Below are positions 1 through 8,231 of a DNA stretch of 41,396 nucleotides, in pieces. Each line of letters opens with the position of its first letter. Position 1 is the first letter of the stretch. A program made the translations under genes and the position numbers. This stretch comes from an uncultured Fibrobacter sp. (lineage in GTDB: Bacteria > Fibrobacterota > Fibrobacteria > Fibrobacterales > Fibrobacteraceae): contig CAMHOW010000018.1 in assembly GCA_946186895.1 (NCBI GenBank), positions 1-41,396 of the forward strand, read 5' to 3'. Below the pieces are notes generated by a model, which saw only the letters and a list, made by a program, of their open reading frames with translations, was not told the origin of the DNA and made no database searches.

Positions 1-1085
1 ACAACAACTGGTCCGTGAACTACGGCAAGACCAACCTTTTGAACCCGGGCAAGGACCCGCACCAGAACGCTATCTTCCTCACCACGCTCTGCGCCGTGAT
101 CTACGCCGTCGATACCCACGCCGACCTGCTCCGCATGGCTGTTTCCGGCGCCGGCAACGACCACCGTCTCGGTGCAAACGAAGCTCCTCCGGCTATCATC
201 TCCATGTACTTGGGCGACCAGCTTGCCGACGTTATCGACCAGCTTGAAAAGGGCGACCCCAAGTCCAGCAAGCAGGCTGGCGTCATGAAGCTCGGTTCCG
301 ACACGCTGCCGCCTCTCCCCCGCGACGCTACCGACCGTAACCGTACTTCTCCGTTCGCCTTCACCGGCAACAAGTTCGAATTCCGCGCTCCGGGCTCCAG
401 CCAGAGCTGCTCCGAACCCAATGTCATCTTGAACACCATCGTTGCCGAAGCCTTTGACCTGATTGCCGACAAGCTTGAAAAGGTCCCGGCCGAAAAGTTC
501 CACGAAGAACTGCAGTCCCTGTTGCAGAAGATCGTGAAGGAACACAAGCGCGTGATCTTCAACGGCAACGGCTACACCGACGAATGGGTGGAAGAAGCCG
601 CAAAGCGTGGCCTGCCCAACACCCGCACCACCATGGAAGCGCTCCAGGCCCTCAACAAGGCCGAGAACGTGGCCCTCTTCGAAAAGTACGGCGTGTTCAA
701 CAAGCGCGAACTGGAATCCCGCTACGAGGTGAACCTGGAAGAATACCACAAGAAGATTCACATCGAAGGCAAGATTTCCGACGATATCGCCAAGAACATC
801 GTGCTGCCGCAGGTGCTGTGCGCCTACAGCGCCGCCCTCAAGACCAACGCCATGGCCAAGGAACAGGGTTTTGCCGCTGTAGATTCCTACGCTCAGGAAC
901 TCGGTGAAGGCTACAAGGCTCTCGCCTCTGCAATCGAGCGCATGGAAAAGGCTCTCGGTGAAAAGCACGAGAACATTCTCGAAGCGATGGCGGATCTCCG
1001 CGTGCAGGTGGACAAGCTCGAAAAGGTTGTCCCCGACGAGAAGTGGCCTCTGCCGAAGTACAGAGAGATGTTGTTCATATACTAA
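1..1085 (+). CDS. glnN: Glutamine synthetase type III, C-terminal part (5' truncated by window edge)
   Basis: The reading frame is open from the first base (codons in frame with position 3) to a TAA at 1085, so this is the C-terminal ~360 residues of a longer protein. It forms glutamine from glutamate, ammonia and ATP in the cytoplasm. Family evidence is the segment rich in GAGNDHRLG, the NRTSPFAFTGNKFEFR stretch followed by APGSSQS, and a long helical C-terminus ending in KWPLPKYREMLF, all typical of the ~700-residue GSIII enzymes of Bacteroides, Fibrobacter and relatives rather than GSI or GSII. A GTG at position 15 could be mistaken for a start, but the frame continues upstream of it. A terminator follows directly, so the gene ends its transcription unit. 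Confidence 0.93.
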   Translation, partial: NNWSVNYGKTNLLNPGKDPHQNAIFLTTLCAVIYAVDTHADLLRMAVSGAGNDHRLGANEAPPAIISMYLGDQLADVIDQLEKGDPKSSKQAGVMKLGSDTLPPLPRDATDRNRTSPFAFTGNKFEFRAPGSSQSCSEPNVILNTIVAEAFDLIADKLEKVPAEKFHEELQSLLQKIVKEHKRVIFNGNGYTDEWVEEAAKRGLPNTRTTMEALQALNKAENVALFEKYGVFNKRELESRYEVNLEEYHKKIHIEGKISDDIAKNIVLPQVLCAYSAALKTNAMAKEQGFAAVDSYAQELGEGYKALASAIERMEKALGEKHENILEAMADLRVQVDKLEKVVPDEKWPLPKYREMLFIY

Positions 1086-1108
1086 CTCCTTGCTCAATAG
1101 ACACACAA

Positions 1109-1140
1109 AACGCCGTCGGAGAAATCCGATGGCGTTTTTT
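1109..1140 (+). terminator. Rho-independent terminator of glnN
   Basis: A hairpin with arms AACGCCGTCGGA and TCCGATGGCGTT around a GAAA tetraloop is followed by six T residues, 24 bases after the glnN stop. A short A-run on the left arm means it may also work weakly for the convergent hrpA gene. Confidence 0.9.
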
Positions 1141-1172
1141 GAACAGTCTCGTCGACCCTATTTCAGCCGGCC

Positions 1173-4100
1173 CTATTTCAACCGCCCAAAACTCTTTTTC
1201 AGCTTGGCGAGGGCATCTTCCTCGATTACCTCTTCGGTATCGTCGCCCTTGCGCTTGAACCTTAAGATTTCAAAATCCTCCAGCATGGCACAGGCCTGCA
1301 GGTAAAGCTCCGGATACTCGGGGTCGTCTTGCGGCAGGCGCTCCATTCGGGAAAGCACATCTCGGGCCTTTTTGAGTTCGTGGTCCTTAATATAACGCGA
1401 CTTCAGGAAGGGTCGGAACTTCTCACGGAGATCCTTGACGGAAAGGTCAACCTTGTCATTGCGAGCCCCCTGGGCGAAGCAATCTCCTGCCGTCTTGTCC
1501 GCGCCGCCAAGCGCACAGAGCCTTTCAAACAGCGTGGTTTCGGGACCGTCAGAAACGTAAAGTTTCAAAATACGTAAAATGTCTCGGTGGCCGGCCGTCA
1601 ACGCAGAGACAGCATCTCGGGCATGTTCGCCCCCCTGCCGCATGGCCACCGAAAATTCCCGAAGGATATCCCAGAATTTCACGAAAGTGTCCGCCCCAAG
1701 CAGGGCCGATTCGTAAGTAGCCCGCACCAGGGCAAGGCGGGTCTCTTCGTCTTCGGTGCGGGTAGTGGCGGCCAGGTTCTTGAAATCGCGAATCTTCTTG
1801 CCACGGGAAAATTCCAGGCCCGAGAAGCGCACACAGCGGTTCGCATCTAGGTTGTCGGCAACAAGAGACTTGAGAACCCACGACTTGAGTGCCGTCTTGA
1901 AACCGTCGAAATAGAGGCCGCCCGTCTCAAGCATGTTCAAACGGTCCGTTATAGTCGTCATGGCGGACTCCGATCCGCCATCTAGCAGCGGTTTCCCTTC
2001 CACACGCTTGCGGAAGGCCTGCCAGAAGGTAGATTCCGCAGGAGTCATCAGAGCCGATTCACCCAGACGCCAACCAAAACGCATGCCGCCAAGGCTAAAG
2101 TCGATTCCAAATGTCACCAGAACAGGGCGAACCGCCTCAAAGAGCCGATAACTACCCCACTCCGGATTGATTTCGGCAGAGAACTTTTCCGAAAAGCCCT
2201 GCTTGACTATGCGCACATGCAGACGCAGGTGGTTTTCTTTTTCGGGCGTGACCGTCGGGATATCGCAATCCAGCTGTTTCATGCCCGCAAAGACTTCGTA
2301 CAGGCTTAAAAGCGGGGCTTTGTGCGGATTTGCCTTCAGCTTGTCGCAGAAGGCATCGTCAATAAAGGTACGCTTGCCTTCCAGCTGCTTCTTAGAAGCC
2401 TTGGGCATCTCGCGGATGACAGACTCCGCCATCCATTCCCGCCACTGATGGATTGAAAGCGCTAGAGTTGCAGGCGTCACCTGCGGGAGCAAATCATAGG
2501 GCAAGTCCAGGGTGATGCCGTCGTACGCCTTGGTCGCATCGAAGACCATCTCCCCCATGACCATGCGGGACTTTCCATCGACGCCTTCGATGCGGAACTG
2601 CTCTAGAGAGCCGCCGAGAGAATTCGGAATTCTGATTTCAGATTTCGGAGTTTTCGTTAGTGGTATTTTCACACCGATTTTTTTCAATTCAATTCCGAAT
2701 TCCGAATTCTGACCTCCGAACTCGTTCTGGTCCAGCCAGAACTTCGCATCGAATTTCAAGAACTGGTCGGTATGCTCACGGATGTAATCCTTGAGAGTCT
2801 TGATGGAATTCACGTTGTGGGCAATCCGCACATAGTAATCCACTAGGGCATCTTCGCTGGGGGCAAGGCCAAACTGACGCTTGCGGGCCTCCAGGGCATG
2901 CAAATCCTCAACCACACGCTCGTTGTGGGTCATGAAAGCAAAGGGTCTAGCCATCTGGCCAAGGACAACGGCCTCCCGCCAGAAAATTTCGGCACATTCT
3001 TCGGGATTCACCCGAGCATAATCCACGCGGTGACCACGGCTAATCACAAGCCCGCGGAAACTCACTTCTTCCACCGCTTCCACAAAACCCCGTTCCTGAT
3101 TCCACGTTGGCGCATACCAACGGCGGGTACAGAAGGGTTCTGCCACCTGCATAATCCATTCCGGCTTGATTTCGGCGGCCTTGTTCAGGAAGATGCGGCT
3201 AGTCTCTCGAACCTCGGCACTAAAGAGCCATTCTACACTCTTGCCATAAAGATCGCTGCCCGGGAACACATGAGTCTCTCGACCGCTCACCAGGCGATAG
3301 CAGCCGTTCTCAATGTCACGAAGGGCTACACCGCCCAAAAATCCCGAAAGAAGGGCGATATGCAGGTTATCCCGATGGAAACTGTCCAGCGGGCACACCC
3401 GATTCTCGAACTTCACGTCTAGAATGCGGGAAAACTGCTCGTACAAATCGATCCATTCGCGACACCGCAAAAAATGAAGGCTGTTCTTGTCGCAGAACTT
3501 GCGAAGCTTATTCCAGGTCTTTCCATCCCATTCGGCACAGAAGGCATTCCACATACACACGAAGGTCAAAAAATCGCTCTTGTGGCCCGCAAACTTGCGA
3601 TGGAGCTGCCGAATTCGGGTACGCTCCGGCTCTTCGCTAGGCACCACCCGCGGATCTTGAATAGAAAGTGCCGAACAGACAATAAGCGCAGGCTGCAAAA
3701 CGCCCGCACCTCGGGCCCGCAAAAGTACCGCCGAAAGGGCGACGTCCATGGGGAGCCGGGTCATCTCGCGGCCAAGCTTAGTCACATGCCCGCTGGCGTT
3801 GTCGGCAGTCAATGCCCCAAGCTCAAAGAGCGTCTTGTAGGCCCCACGGAAAGCCGAATGGGGCGGTGACTGTAAAAACGGAAAATTCTCCATTTCCAGT
3901 CCCAAGCTCCGGAGCTGCAACACCACGTTGGCGAGATTACTCCGCCGGATTTCCGGCTCCGTAAACTCGTCACGCTTCTCAAAATCTTCGGGAGAATAAA
4001 GCCTTATACATACACCAGGCTTGACGCGCCCCGCACGCCCTGTGCGCTGCCGGGCACTGGCCTTCGAGATGTCTTCTACGGGCAGCCCCTGGATTCTGGA

Positions 4101-5171
4101 CTGAGCGTTGTAGCGAGAAATGCGGGCCGTTCCCGTATCCACCACGTAGGCGATTCCTGGAATCGTAAGGGATGTTTCGGCAATGTTGGTGGCAAGAACC
4201 ACGCGGGTCTTTTCAGTACGCTTAAAAATACGACGCTGTTCATCGGGACTCATGCGCCCGTACAGCGGCAAAATATCGAAGGTAGCAGAATCCAGCTCGT
4301 GGGCAAGCTCCCCCGCCAAATCCTGAATGTCACGCTCCGTAGGCAAAAAGCAAAGCAAGTGGTCACGATGACGACTTTCCAAATCCAAAATCGCATCACG
4401 GGCCTCGTCAAGCAAGCCAGAATCGCCCTTGCCAGAGATGTCGCGTTTTGAAGCATCGTCATTCCGTCCTTGAGCCGGAATCCCAAAATCAGACAAGATT
4501 CCGGGTCGGAGCCCGGAATGACGGTTTCCCGCCCCCCCGTCAAAGTAATACTCAACTTCAACGGGGAACGTTCTTCCTTCGGCTTCCAGTACGCAGCTGT
4601 TGTCGTAGAATTCCTCAAAAAGTTTGGCATCCAACGTCGCAGAGGCCACAATCAGCTTGAATTCCGGGCGGTCCTGCAAAACCGTCTTGAAAATGCCCAG
4701 CAGAATGTCGATGTTCAGCGAACGTTCATGGGCCTCGTCAATCACGATGGCCGAATACTGCCTAAAGAGCCTGTCCCGGCGGAATTCCTGCAGCAAGATG
4801 CCGTCTGTCATCACCTTGATGGGGGCATCGCTCTGGCCCTGTTCCCAGAAGCGGATCTTCGTGGAAACCAGAGTTTCGTCTTTCAGTTCCTCACGCAGGC
4901 GGTCCGCGATGGAAATGGCTGCAAGCCGACGAGGCTCCGTCACACCGATCTTAAAGCTTTCTTCGTCATCCCCGCGAAGGCGGGGATCTTGCTCACCTGC
5001 GGTCTTGCCCGCAAACCATTCCAGCAAAAATTTCGGTAACTGCGTGGACTTGCCAGAACCCGTGTCCGCCTTGACAATCACCACCTGGTGTTTCTCGAGC
5101 ATGTCGAAAAACTCTTCCCGATGTTCGACAACTGGAAGCTCTGGGTAGGTGATATTCAGGTTAGGCGACAC
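1173..5171 (-). CDS. hrpA: ATP-dependent RNA helicase HrpA (DEAH-box, superfamily 2)
   Basis: This 1332-residue protein has the order of a full HrpA. Motif I is ADTGSGKSTQ (residues 35-44). The DEAH box is VIDEAHERSLN (about 145), followed by SATLD, then TNIAETSLTIPG and QRTGRAGR of the second RecA domain. A helicase-associated (HA2/OB) region and a long C-terminal DUF3418-like part follow. HrpA-type helicases act on RNA and ribosome-linked substrates; E. coli HrpA is ~1300 residues. The chosen start is GTG at 5171, 10 bases after the upstream zinc-ribbon gene, so it is probably translated from the same message. Three in-frame repeat insertions interrupt the protein at about residues 60-70, 217-239 and 820-851. 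All lie between motifs, so the enzyme may remain active. Confidence 0.95.
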   Translation of the reverse strand: MSPNLNITYPELPVVEHREEFFDMLEKHQVVIVKADTGSGKSTQLPKFLLEWFAGKTAGEQDPRLRGDDEESFKIGVTEPRRLAAISIADRLREELKDETLVSTKIRFWEQGQSDAPIKVMTDGILLQEFRRDRLFRQYSAIVIDEAHERSLNIDILLGIFKTVLQDRPEFKLIVASATLDAKLFEEFYDNSCVLEAEGRTFPVEVEYYFDGGAGNRHSGLRPGILSDFGIPAQGRNDDASKRDISGKGDSGLLDEARDAILDLESRHRDHLLCFLPTERDIQDLAGELAHELDSATFDILPLYGRMSPDEQRRIFKRTEKTRVVLATNIAETSLTIPGIAYVVDTGTARISRYNAQSRIQGLPVEDISKASARQRTGRAGRVKPGVCIRLYSPEDFEKRDEFTEPEIRRSNLANVVLQLRSLGLEMENFPFLQSPPHSAFRGAYKTLFELGALTADNASGHVTKLGREMTRLPMDVALSAVLLRARGAGVLQPALIVCSALSIQDPRVVPSEEPERTRIRQLHRKFAGHKSDFLTFVCMWNAFCAEWDGKTWNKLRKFCDKNSLHFLRCREWIDLYEQFSRILDVKFENRVCPLDSFHRDNLHIALLSGFLGGVALRDIENGCYRLVSGRETHVFPGSDLYGKSVEWLFSAEVRETSRIFLNKAAEIKPEWIMQVAEPFCTRRWYAPTWNQERGFVEAVEEVSFRGLVISRGHRVDYARVNPEECAEIFWREAVVLGQMARPFAFMTHNERVVEDLHALEARKRQFGLAPSEDALVDYYVRIAHNVNSIKTLKDYIREHTDQFLKFDAKFWLDQNEFGGQNSEFGIELKKIGVKIPLTKTPKSEIRIPNSLGGSLEQFRIEGVDGKSRMVMGEMVFDATKAYDGITLDLPYDLLPQVTPATLALSIHQWREWMAESVIREMPKASKKQLEGKRTFIDDAFCDKLKANPHKAPLLSLYEVFAGMKQLDCDIPTVTPEKENHLRLHVRIVKQGFSEKFSAEINPEWGSYRLFEAVRPVLVTFGIDFSLGGMRFGWRLGESALMTPAESTFWQAFRKRVEGKPLLDGGSESAMTTITDRLNMLETGGLYFDGFKTALKSWVLKSLVADNLDANRCVRFSGLEFSRGKKIRDFKNLAATTRTEDEETRLALVRATYESALLGADTFVKFWDILREFSVAMRQGGEHARDAVSALTAGHRDILRILKLYVSDGPETTLFERLCALGGADKTAGDCFAQGARNDKVDLSVKDLREKFRPFLKSRYIKDHELKKARDVLSRMERLPQDDPEYPELYLQACAMLEDFEILRFKRKGDDTEEVIEEDALAKLKKSFGRLK
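2619..2712 (-). repeat. AT-rich inverted-repeat element inserted in frame in hrpA
   Basis: A ~94 bp segment is bounded by GAATTCGGAATTC on one side and the inverted form AATTCCGAATTCCGAATTC on the other, with an AT-rich centre. It is a multiple of three in effect and encodes residues ~820-851 of HrpA (NSEFGIELKK through SEIRIPNS), low-complexity sequence unlike the rest of the protein. A second element with the same ends lies at 29719-29793. Confidence 0.75.
4457..4523 (-). repeat. GC-rich dispersed palindromic repeat pair inserted in frame in hrpA
   Basis: Two palindromes of the CATTCCG..CCGGAATG family lie head to head: one reads CGTCATTCCG...GCCGGAATCC, the other ATTCCGGG...CCCGGAATGACG. 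They encode HrpA residues ~217-239 (NRHSGLRPGI through GRNDD), in the linker between the two RecA domains where length variation is tolerated. The same repeat core recurs at 14661, 26726, 28629 and 41343. Confidence 0.8.
4963..4990 (-). repeat. Short palindromic repeat translated as DPRLRGDD inside hrpA
   Basis: The bases CGTCATCCCCGCG...CGCGGGGATC-like form a palindrome read as DPRLRGDD at HrpA residues ~61-69, between motif I and motif Ia. The same octapeptide signature is known from intragenic repeat insertions in many unrelated bacteria (family knowledge). Confidence 0.75.
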
Positions 5172-5181
5172 CGTGTACAGT

Positions 5182-5319
5182 CTATTCCTTAATATATCCG
5201 CATTTCTCGCAGGTCAGCTTGTAGCTGTTGTCGGGGTCAACCACCATCACGCCGTCGCAATCCGGCTTTTCGCAAGGGAGTTCCCCGGGCATCACTTCGC
5301 GGTAAGTTTCTTTTTCCAT
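5182..5319 (-). CDS. Small zinc-ribbon-like protein, 45 residues
   Basis: This short gene fits between the Cof phosphatase and hrpA. It starts with ATG at 5319, one base after the phosphatase TAA, with GGGAAG as ribosome site, and stops with TAG at 5182, ten bases before the hrpA start. The product begins MEKETYREVMPGELPCEKPD. Its two cysteine pairs, CEKPDC and CEKCG, separated by an acidic and hydrophobic stretch, are arranged like a zinc ribbon. The tight spacing on both sides makes it a real coupled gene. The function is unknown; a metal-binding adaptor or RNA-binding factor acting with HrpA is only a guess. Confidence 0.8.
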   Translation of the reverse strand: MEKETYREVMPGELPCEKPDCDGVMVVDPDNSYKLTCEKCGYIKE

Positions 5320-5320
5320 A

Positions 5321-6157
5321 TTACTTCCCATTAAATACGAACTTTTCAATGACTTCTGCAATTCCGCTGTGGTTATTGTCCCGTTCCGTCACGTAATCGG
5401 CGACATTCCTTACCACCGGCGATGCATTCGCCATGGCAACGCCAACGCCTGCCGCCTCGATCATGGGGCAGTCATTCTCTTCGTCGCCCACGGCAATGGT
5501 ATCGGCCATCGGAACCTTGTAAAAATCGGCCATGAAGCGCACCGCATCACCCTTGTTGCTCTTCATGTGTGAAAATTCCAACATTTCGGGCTTGCTGAAC
5601 ACATCGAAAAGCTTGCCCGCCGTGATCTTACGCATCTCGGCACGGAAACTTTCCAGGCTAGAATGATCAAAAGGCGTAATGACGTTCACCTTGATAGGGG
5701 GCTTCACCACTACATTGATAAACTGGCCATAATATTCGCGGATATCCTTCACCACCACGTAATCCATCTGCATCAGGCGGCAGTAGGTCTTGAGCTGTTC
5801 CGTCTCGTATTCCGAAACCACCAGGTCGCCCGAATAGGTATGGGCATGCATCCCGCAGGCATGGGCGGCATCCATGATGGCCTTGACCTCTTCGACGGGA
5901 ATGTAGCGGGTAAGAATGGCCTCCTGCGATTCACAATCGTAAATGAGCCCGCCATTGAAACTCACCAGGTAAAATCCCGCTTCCAGAAATCCATACCGAC
6001 TCGCCAGCTTCTTGACACTGGTCAACGGCCGCCCCGTGGTCATGACAAACTTGTGCCCCGCAGCAATCATCTTGCGGATAGCGGACATATCCTCTGCGGA
6101 AATGTCCTTGTTGTCATCCAGAAGGGTTCCATCCAAATCGGTAAAGAGGATTTTCAT
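5321..6157 (-). CDS. Cof-type HAD-superfamily sugar-phosphate phosphatase
   Basis: This 278-residue cytoplasmic phosphatase of the Cof/HAD-IIB class probably dephosphorylates small phosphorylated metabolites. HAD motif I is DLDGTLLDD (residues 6-14, nucleophile Asp), motif II is TTGRP near 40, the Lys of motif III is in SNKGDAV, and motif IV is GDEENDCPM. An insertion cap of the IIB type lies between motifs II and III. The start is set at MKILFTDLDG because an upstream TTG would only add five residues. It lies 19 bases after the inositol-monophosphatase gene in the same direction. The exact substrate cannot be read from sequence. Confidence 0.92.
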   Translation of the reverse strand: MKILFTDLDGTLLDDNKDISAEDMSAIRKMIAAGHKFVMTTGRPLTSVKKLASRYGFLEAGFYLVSFNGGLIYDCESQEAILTRYIPVEEVKAIMDAAHACGMHAHTYSGDLVVSEYETEQLKTYCRLMQMDYVVVKDIREYYGQFINVVVKPPIKVNVITPFDHSSLESFRAEMRKITAGKLFDVFSKPEMLEFSHMKSNKGDAVRFMADFYKVPMADTIAVGDEENDCPMIEAAGVGVAMANASPVVRNVADYVTERDNNHSGIAEVIEKFVFNGK

Positions 6158-6176
6158 AATACAAAACCACAATACG

Positions 6177-6965
6177 CTAAGAAACCGTCTTTACAAGGGT
6201 CTCGTGAATCAGTCCGTTGCTGAAAAGCACCTGTTCGGAATCTACAAACTGCATGGGAGAGCCGTCAATATGAGTGGCCATGCCACCCGCTTCTGAGACC
6301 ATCAGGGCCCCGGCGGCAATATCCCAAGGGTAACTCATGGTCATTACGAACCCGTCAATGCGCCCGCAGGCCACAAAGCAAGATTCCACCACAGCAGAGC
6401 CCAGGCACTTGACGCGTTCGAAAGCTTCCGCCTCACGAGCAAAGTTCCTGGAGTTACGGGCATTTATCTCCTGCGCCACACCCACATTGAAATCCCCGTT
6501 GGTCACGATGGCATGGAGCGGATTGGACTCCTTGCTGACATAGACACGCTTGCCGTTCATGAAGGTGCCGCCCCCAAGGGTTGCCGTAAAGAACTCCCCC
6601 AGTTTCGGCAAGTTGATAACGGCCACAAGAGGCTTACCCTTATAATGCAAGGCAATGGAAATTCCCCACAGGGGAATGCCACGGCTAAAGTTCACCGTAC
6701 CATCTACAGGGTCGATAATCCAGCGGAAATCCGGGTCGGAGCCTTCTACCACGCCCATTTCTTCGGTTCGGATAGAATGGCTCGGGAACGCCTTGCGGAT
6801 TCCTTCTACAATGAGTTTTTCGCTGCCTACATCGGCAACGGTCACCACGTCCTTCGTGGACTTGTACTTTACGTCGCCCAGTTCGCCCTGCAAACGCAGG
6901 CATAACTCGCCCGCCTCACGGCCCAGGCGTTCTGCCAAATCCAAGTATTTCTTAAGGTCTTCCAT
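6177..6965 (-). CDS. Inositol monophosphatase family protein (SuhB/CysQ-like)
   Basis: This 262-residue Mg2+-dependent phosphatase carries the family signatures RTEEMG (metal-binding Glu pair), IDPVDGTVNF (residues ~86-95, metal-binding Asp residues) and YPWDIAAGALMVSEAGG near the end. These enzymes hydrolyse inositol phosphate or related substrates such as phosphoadenosine phosphate, and the sequence does not decide which. The start is placed at the ATG at 6965 (MEDLKKYLD). The longer TTG frame would run through the upstream terminator. A TATATT box at 6976-6981 on the minus strand gives a very short leader without an obvious Shine-Dalgarno site. It heads the four-gene run ending in hrpA. 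Confidence 0.93.
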   Translation of the reverse strand: MEDLKKYLDLAERLGREAGELCLRLQGELGDVKYKSTKDVVTVADVGSEKLIVEGIRKAFPSHSIRTEEMGVVEGSDPDFRWIIDPVDGTVNFSRGIPLWGISIALHYKGKPLVAVINLPKLGEFFTATLGGGTFMNGKRVYVSKESNPLHAIVTNGDFNVGVAQEINARNSRNFAREAEAFERVKCLGSAVVESCFVACGRIDGFVMTMSYPWDIAAGALMVSEAGGMATHIDGSPMQFVDSEQVLFSNGLIHETLVKTVS

Positions 6966-6975
6966 AAACAGCCCA

Positions 6976-6981
6976 AATATA
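6976..6981 (-). promoter_or_regulatory. -10 box (TATATT) for the phosphatase-zinc ribbon-hrpA run
   Basis: TATATT on the minus strand lies 10 bases before the ATG at 6965, immediately downstream of the preceding unit's terminator. Confidence 0.5.
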
Positions 6982-7012
6982 GAAAAAGCCCTGCGGGACT
7001 TACCCGCAAGGC
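6981..7012 (-). terminator. Terminator of the cobalamin-uptake unit
   Basis: On the minus strand CCTTGCGGG and CCCGCAGGG pair around TAAGT and are followed by CTTTTTC. It lies ~40 bases after the lipoprotein stop at 7052. Confidence 0.8.
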
Positions 7013-7051
7013 TTACGAAAGCTTGAACCAAGCCAAAATGGCCTAGGTCAA

Positions 7052-8164
7052 TTAGAACAGGGCAATGCTGTAGGGAGCCTGGGCGCCCTTGGGCTGTTCA
7101 AAGCCGGTCAGCTTTCCGTCCTTGTAGACATAGATCTTTTCCTTGCCCATGGTATGGTCGCCCACATAGAGAGCGCCGTCCTTGTAGGCAAGGGTGGCCT
7201 GGGCATCGGCAATGCCCTTCACTTCTTCGAAAGAACCCTTTTCAAGGTCGATCTTTACAACCGGCGTGCTGCCCCACTCCTTATAGAGGGCTGCAAAGGC
7301 AATTCCATCTTCTGCAGTAAACCCGTAGATACCGGCACCCAGCTTTTTACCAGAAATTACAAGACTTGATTTCTTGGCATCGAGATCAACCTTTTCAATT
7401 CCGCGGTTGTCATCAGCCTTGCCATCGTATTCACCCAGAGAGGCCACATAAAGGTTGCCTTTGTAGAGGGTTAACTTTGTGGGATTTTTCGTCACAAGCT
7501 GAATCGTGTCCTGCAGCTTGCCGGTAGAACCGTCGTAAATAGCCACAAGGCCCTTCGGGTAAGTGAAAACGAAGTTTTCATCCGAAGAATAACGCTGCAT
7601 CAGCACATAAAGCGTGCCGTCGTCGAATTCCACATCGGTCACATACGGAGAAACCTCTTCTCCTGTGGCAAATTCGCCTGTCTTGATGGACTTTACGACC
7701 TTGCCGTCCTTGGTAGAAATTTTCACAAGGGAGTCGGCATTCTGGAGAGCCACCCAGGCTTCTTCGCCATCGAAAGCCATGTCCACCGGGTTGGAATTTT
7801 CGAATTTAACCTGCCAGACAACAGCCGTCTTAGCGCCTTCTTCAATCAGTTCGGGCTTGACCATGGAAACATTGTCCGTGCCCAGGCCTTCCATAACGAA
7901 TACGTAGTTGTCATTGATTGCGACTCTCGAATCCTGATAGAACGAAAGGCTTTTTTCAGAAATCTTTCCGTTGATATCAATCCAACGGAGTTCTCCCTCC
8001 GGAACCTGATAGTCGCCGCCGTCAAAAACGACACCGGCAAGTTCTGTGTCGCCAACAGTAGGAGCGGCAACGCTAGAAGAACTGGAATCGTCACCGCAAG
8101 CAGTGAGACCGAAGGCAAGGCCAGCACCGGCTAGGCCAACAATGAATTTATTCATTTTTTTCAT
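7052..8164 (-). CDS. Serine-rich-start lipoprotein with beta-propeller-like repeats; candidate BtuG-type B12-binding surface protein
   Basis: This 370-residue lipoprotein has a signal peptide with lipobox LTAC (Cys at residue 23), then a GDDSSSSS linker. The body is rich in repeated short strands of the type D-G-x-L-Y-V and VVKIDLEKGS, such as FDDGTLYVLMQRY, LYKGNLYVASLG and YKDGALYVGDH, as expected for a YncE/DUF5074-like propeller. The gene follows the BtuB-like receptor by 67 bases, with its own AAAGGA ribosome site, and a terminator closes the unit. In Bacteroides the propeller lipoprotein BtuG caps BtuB and captures cobalamin. The shared riboswitch and layout suggest the same role here by inference; no direct sequence match was tested. 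Confidence 0.8.
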   Translation of the reverse strand: MKKMNKFIVGLAGAGLAFGLTACGDDSSSSSVAAPTVGDTELAGVVFDGGDYQVPEGELRWIDINGKISEKSLSFYQDSRVAINDNYVFVMEGLGTDNVSMVKPELIEEGAKTAVVWQVKFENSNPVDMAFDGEEAWVALQNADSLVKISTKDGKVVKSIKTGEFATGEEVSPYVTDVEFDDGTLYVLMQRYSSDENFVFTYPKGLVAIYDGSTGKLQDTIQLVTKNPTKLTLYKGNLYVASLGEYDGKADDNRGIEKVDLDAKKSSLVISGKKLGAGIYGFTAEDGIAFAALYKEWGSTPVVKIDLEKGSFEEVKGIADAQATLAYKDGALYVGDHTMGKEKIYVYKDGKLTGFEQPKGAQAPYSIALF

Positions 8165-8231
8165 GTTTTGTCCTTTTCTGGCTTTACACTATACTTCGCC
8201 ATAATTCTATGCACTCCGTATAGCGAGGGGG

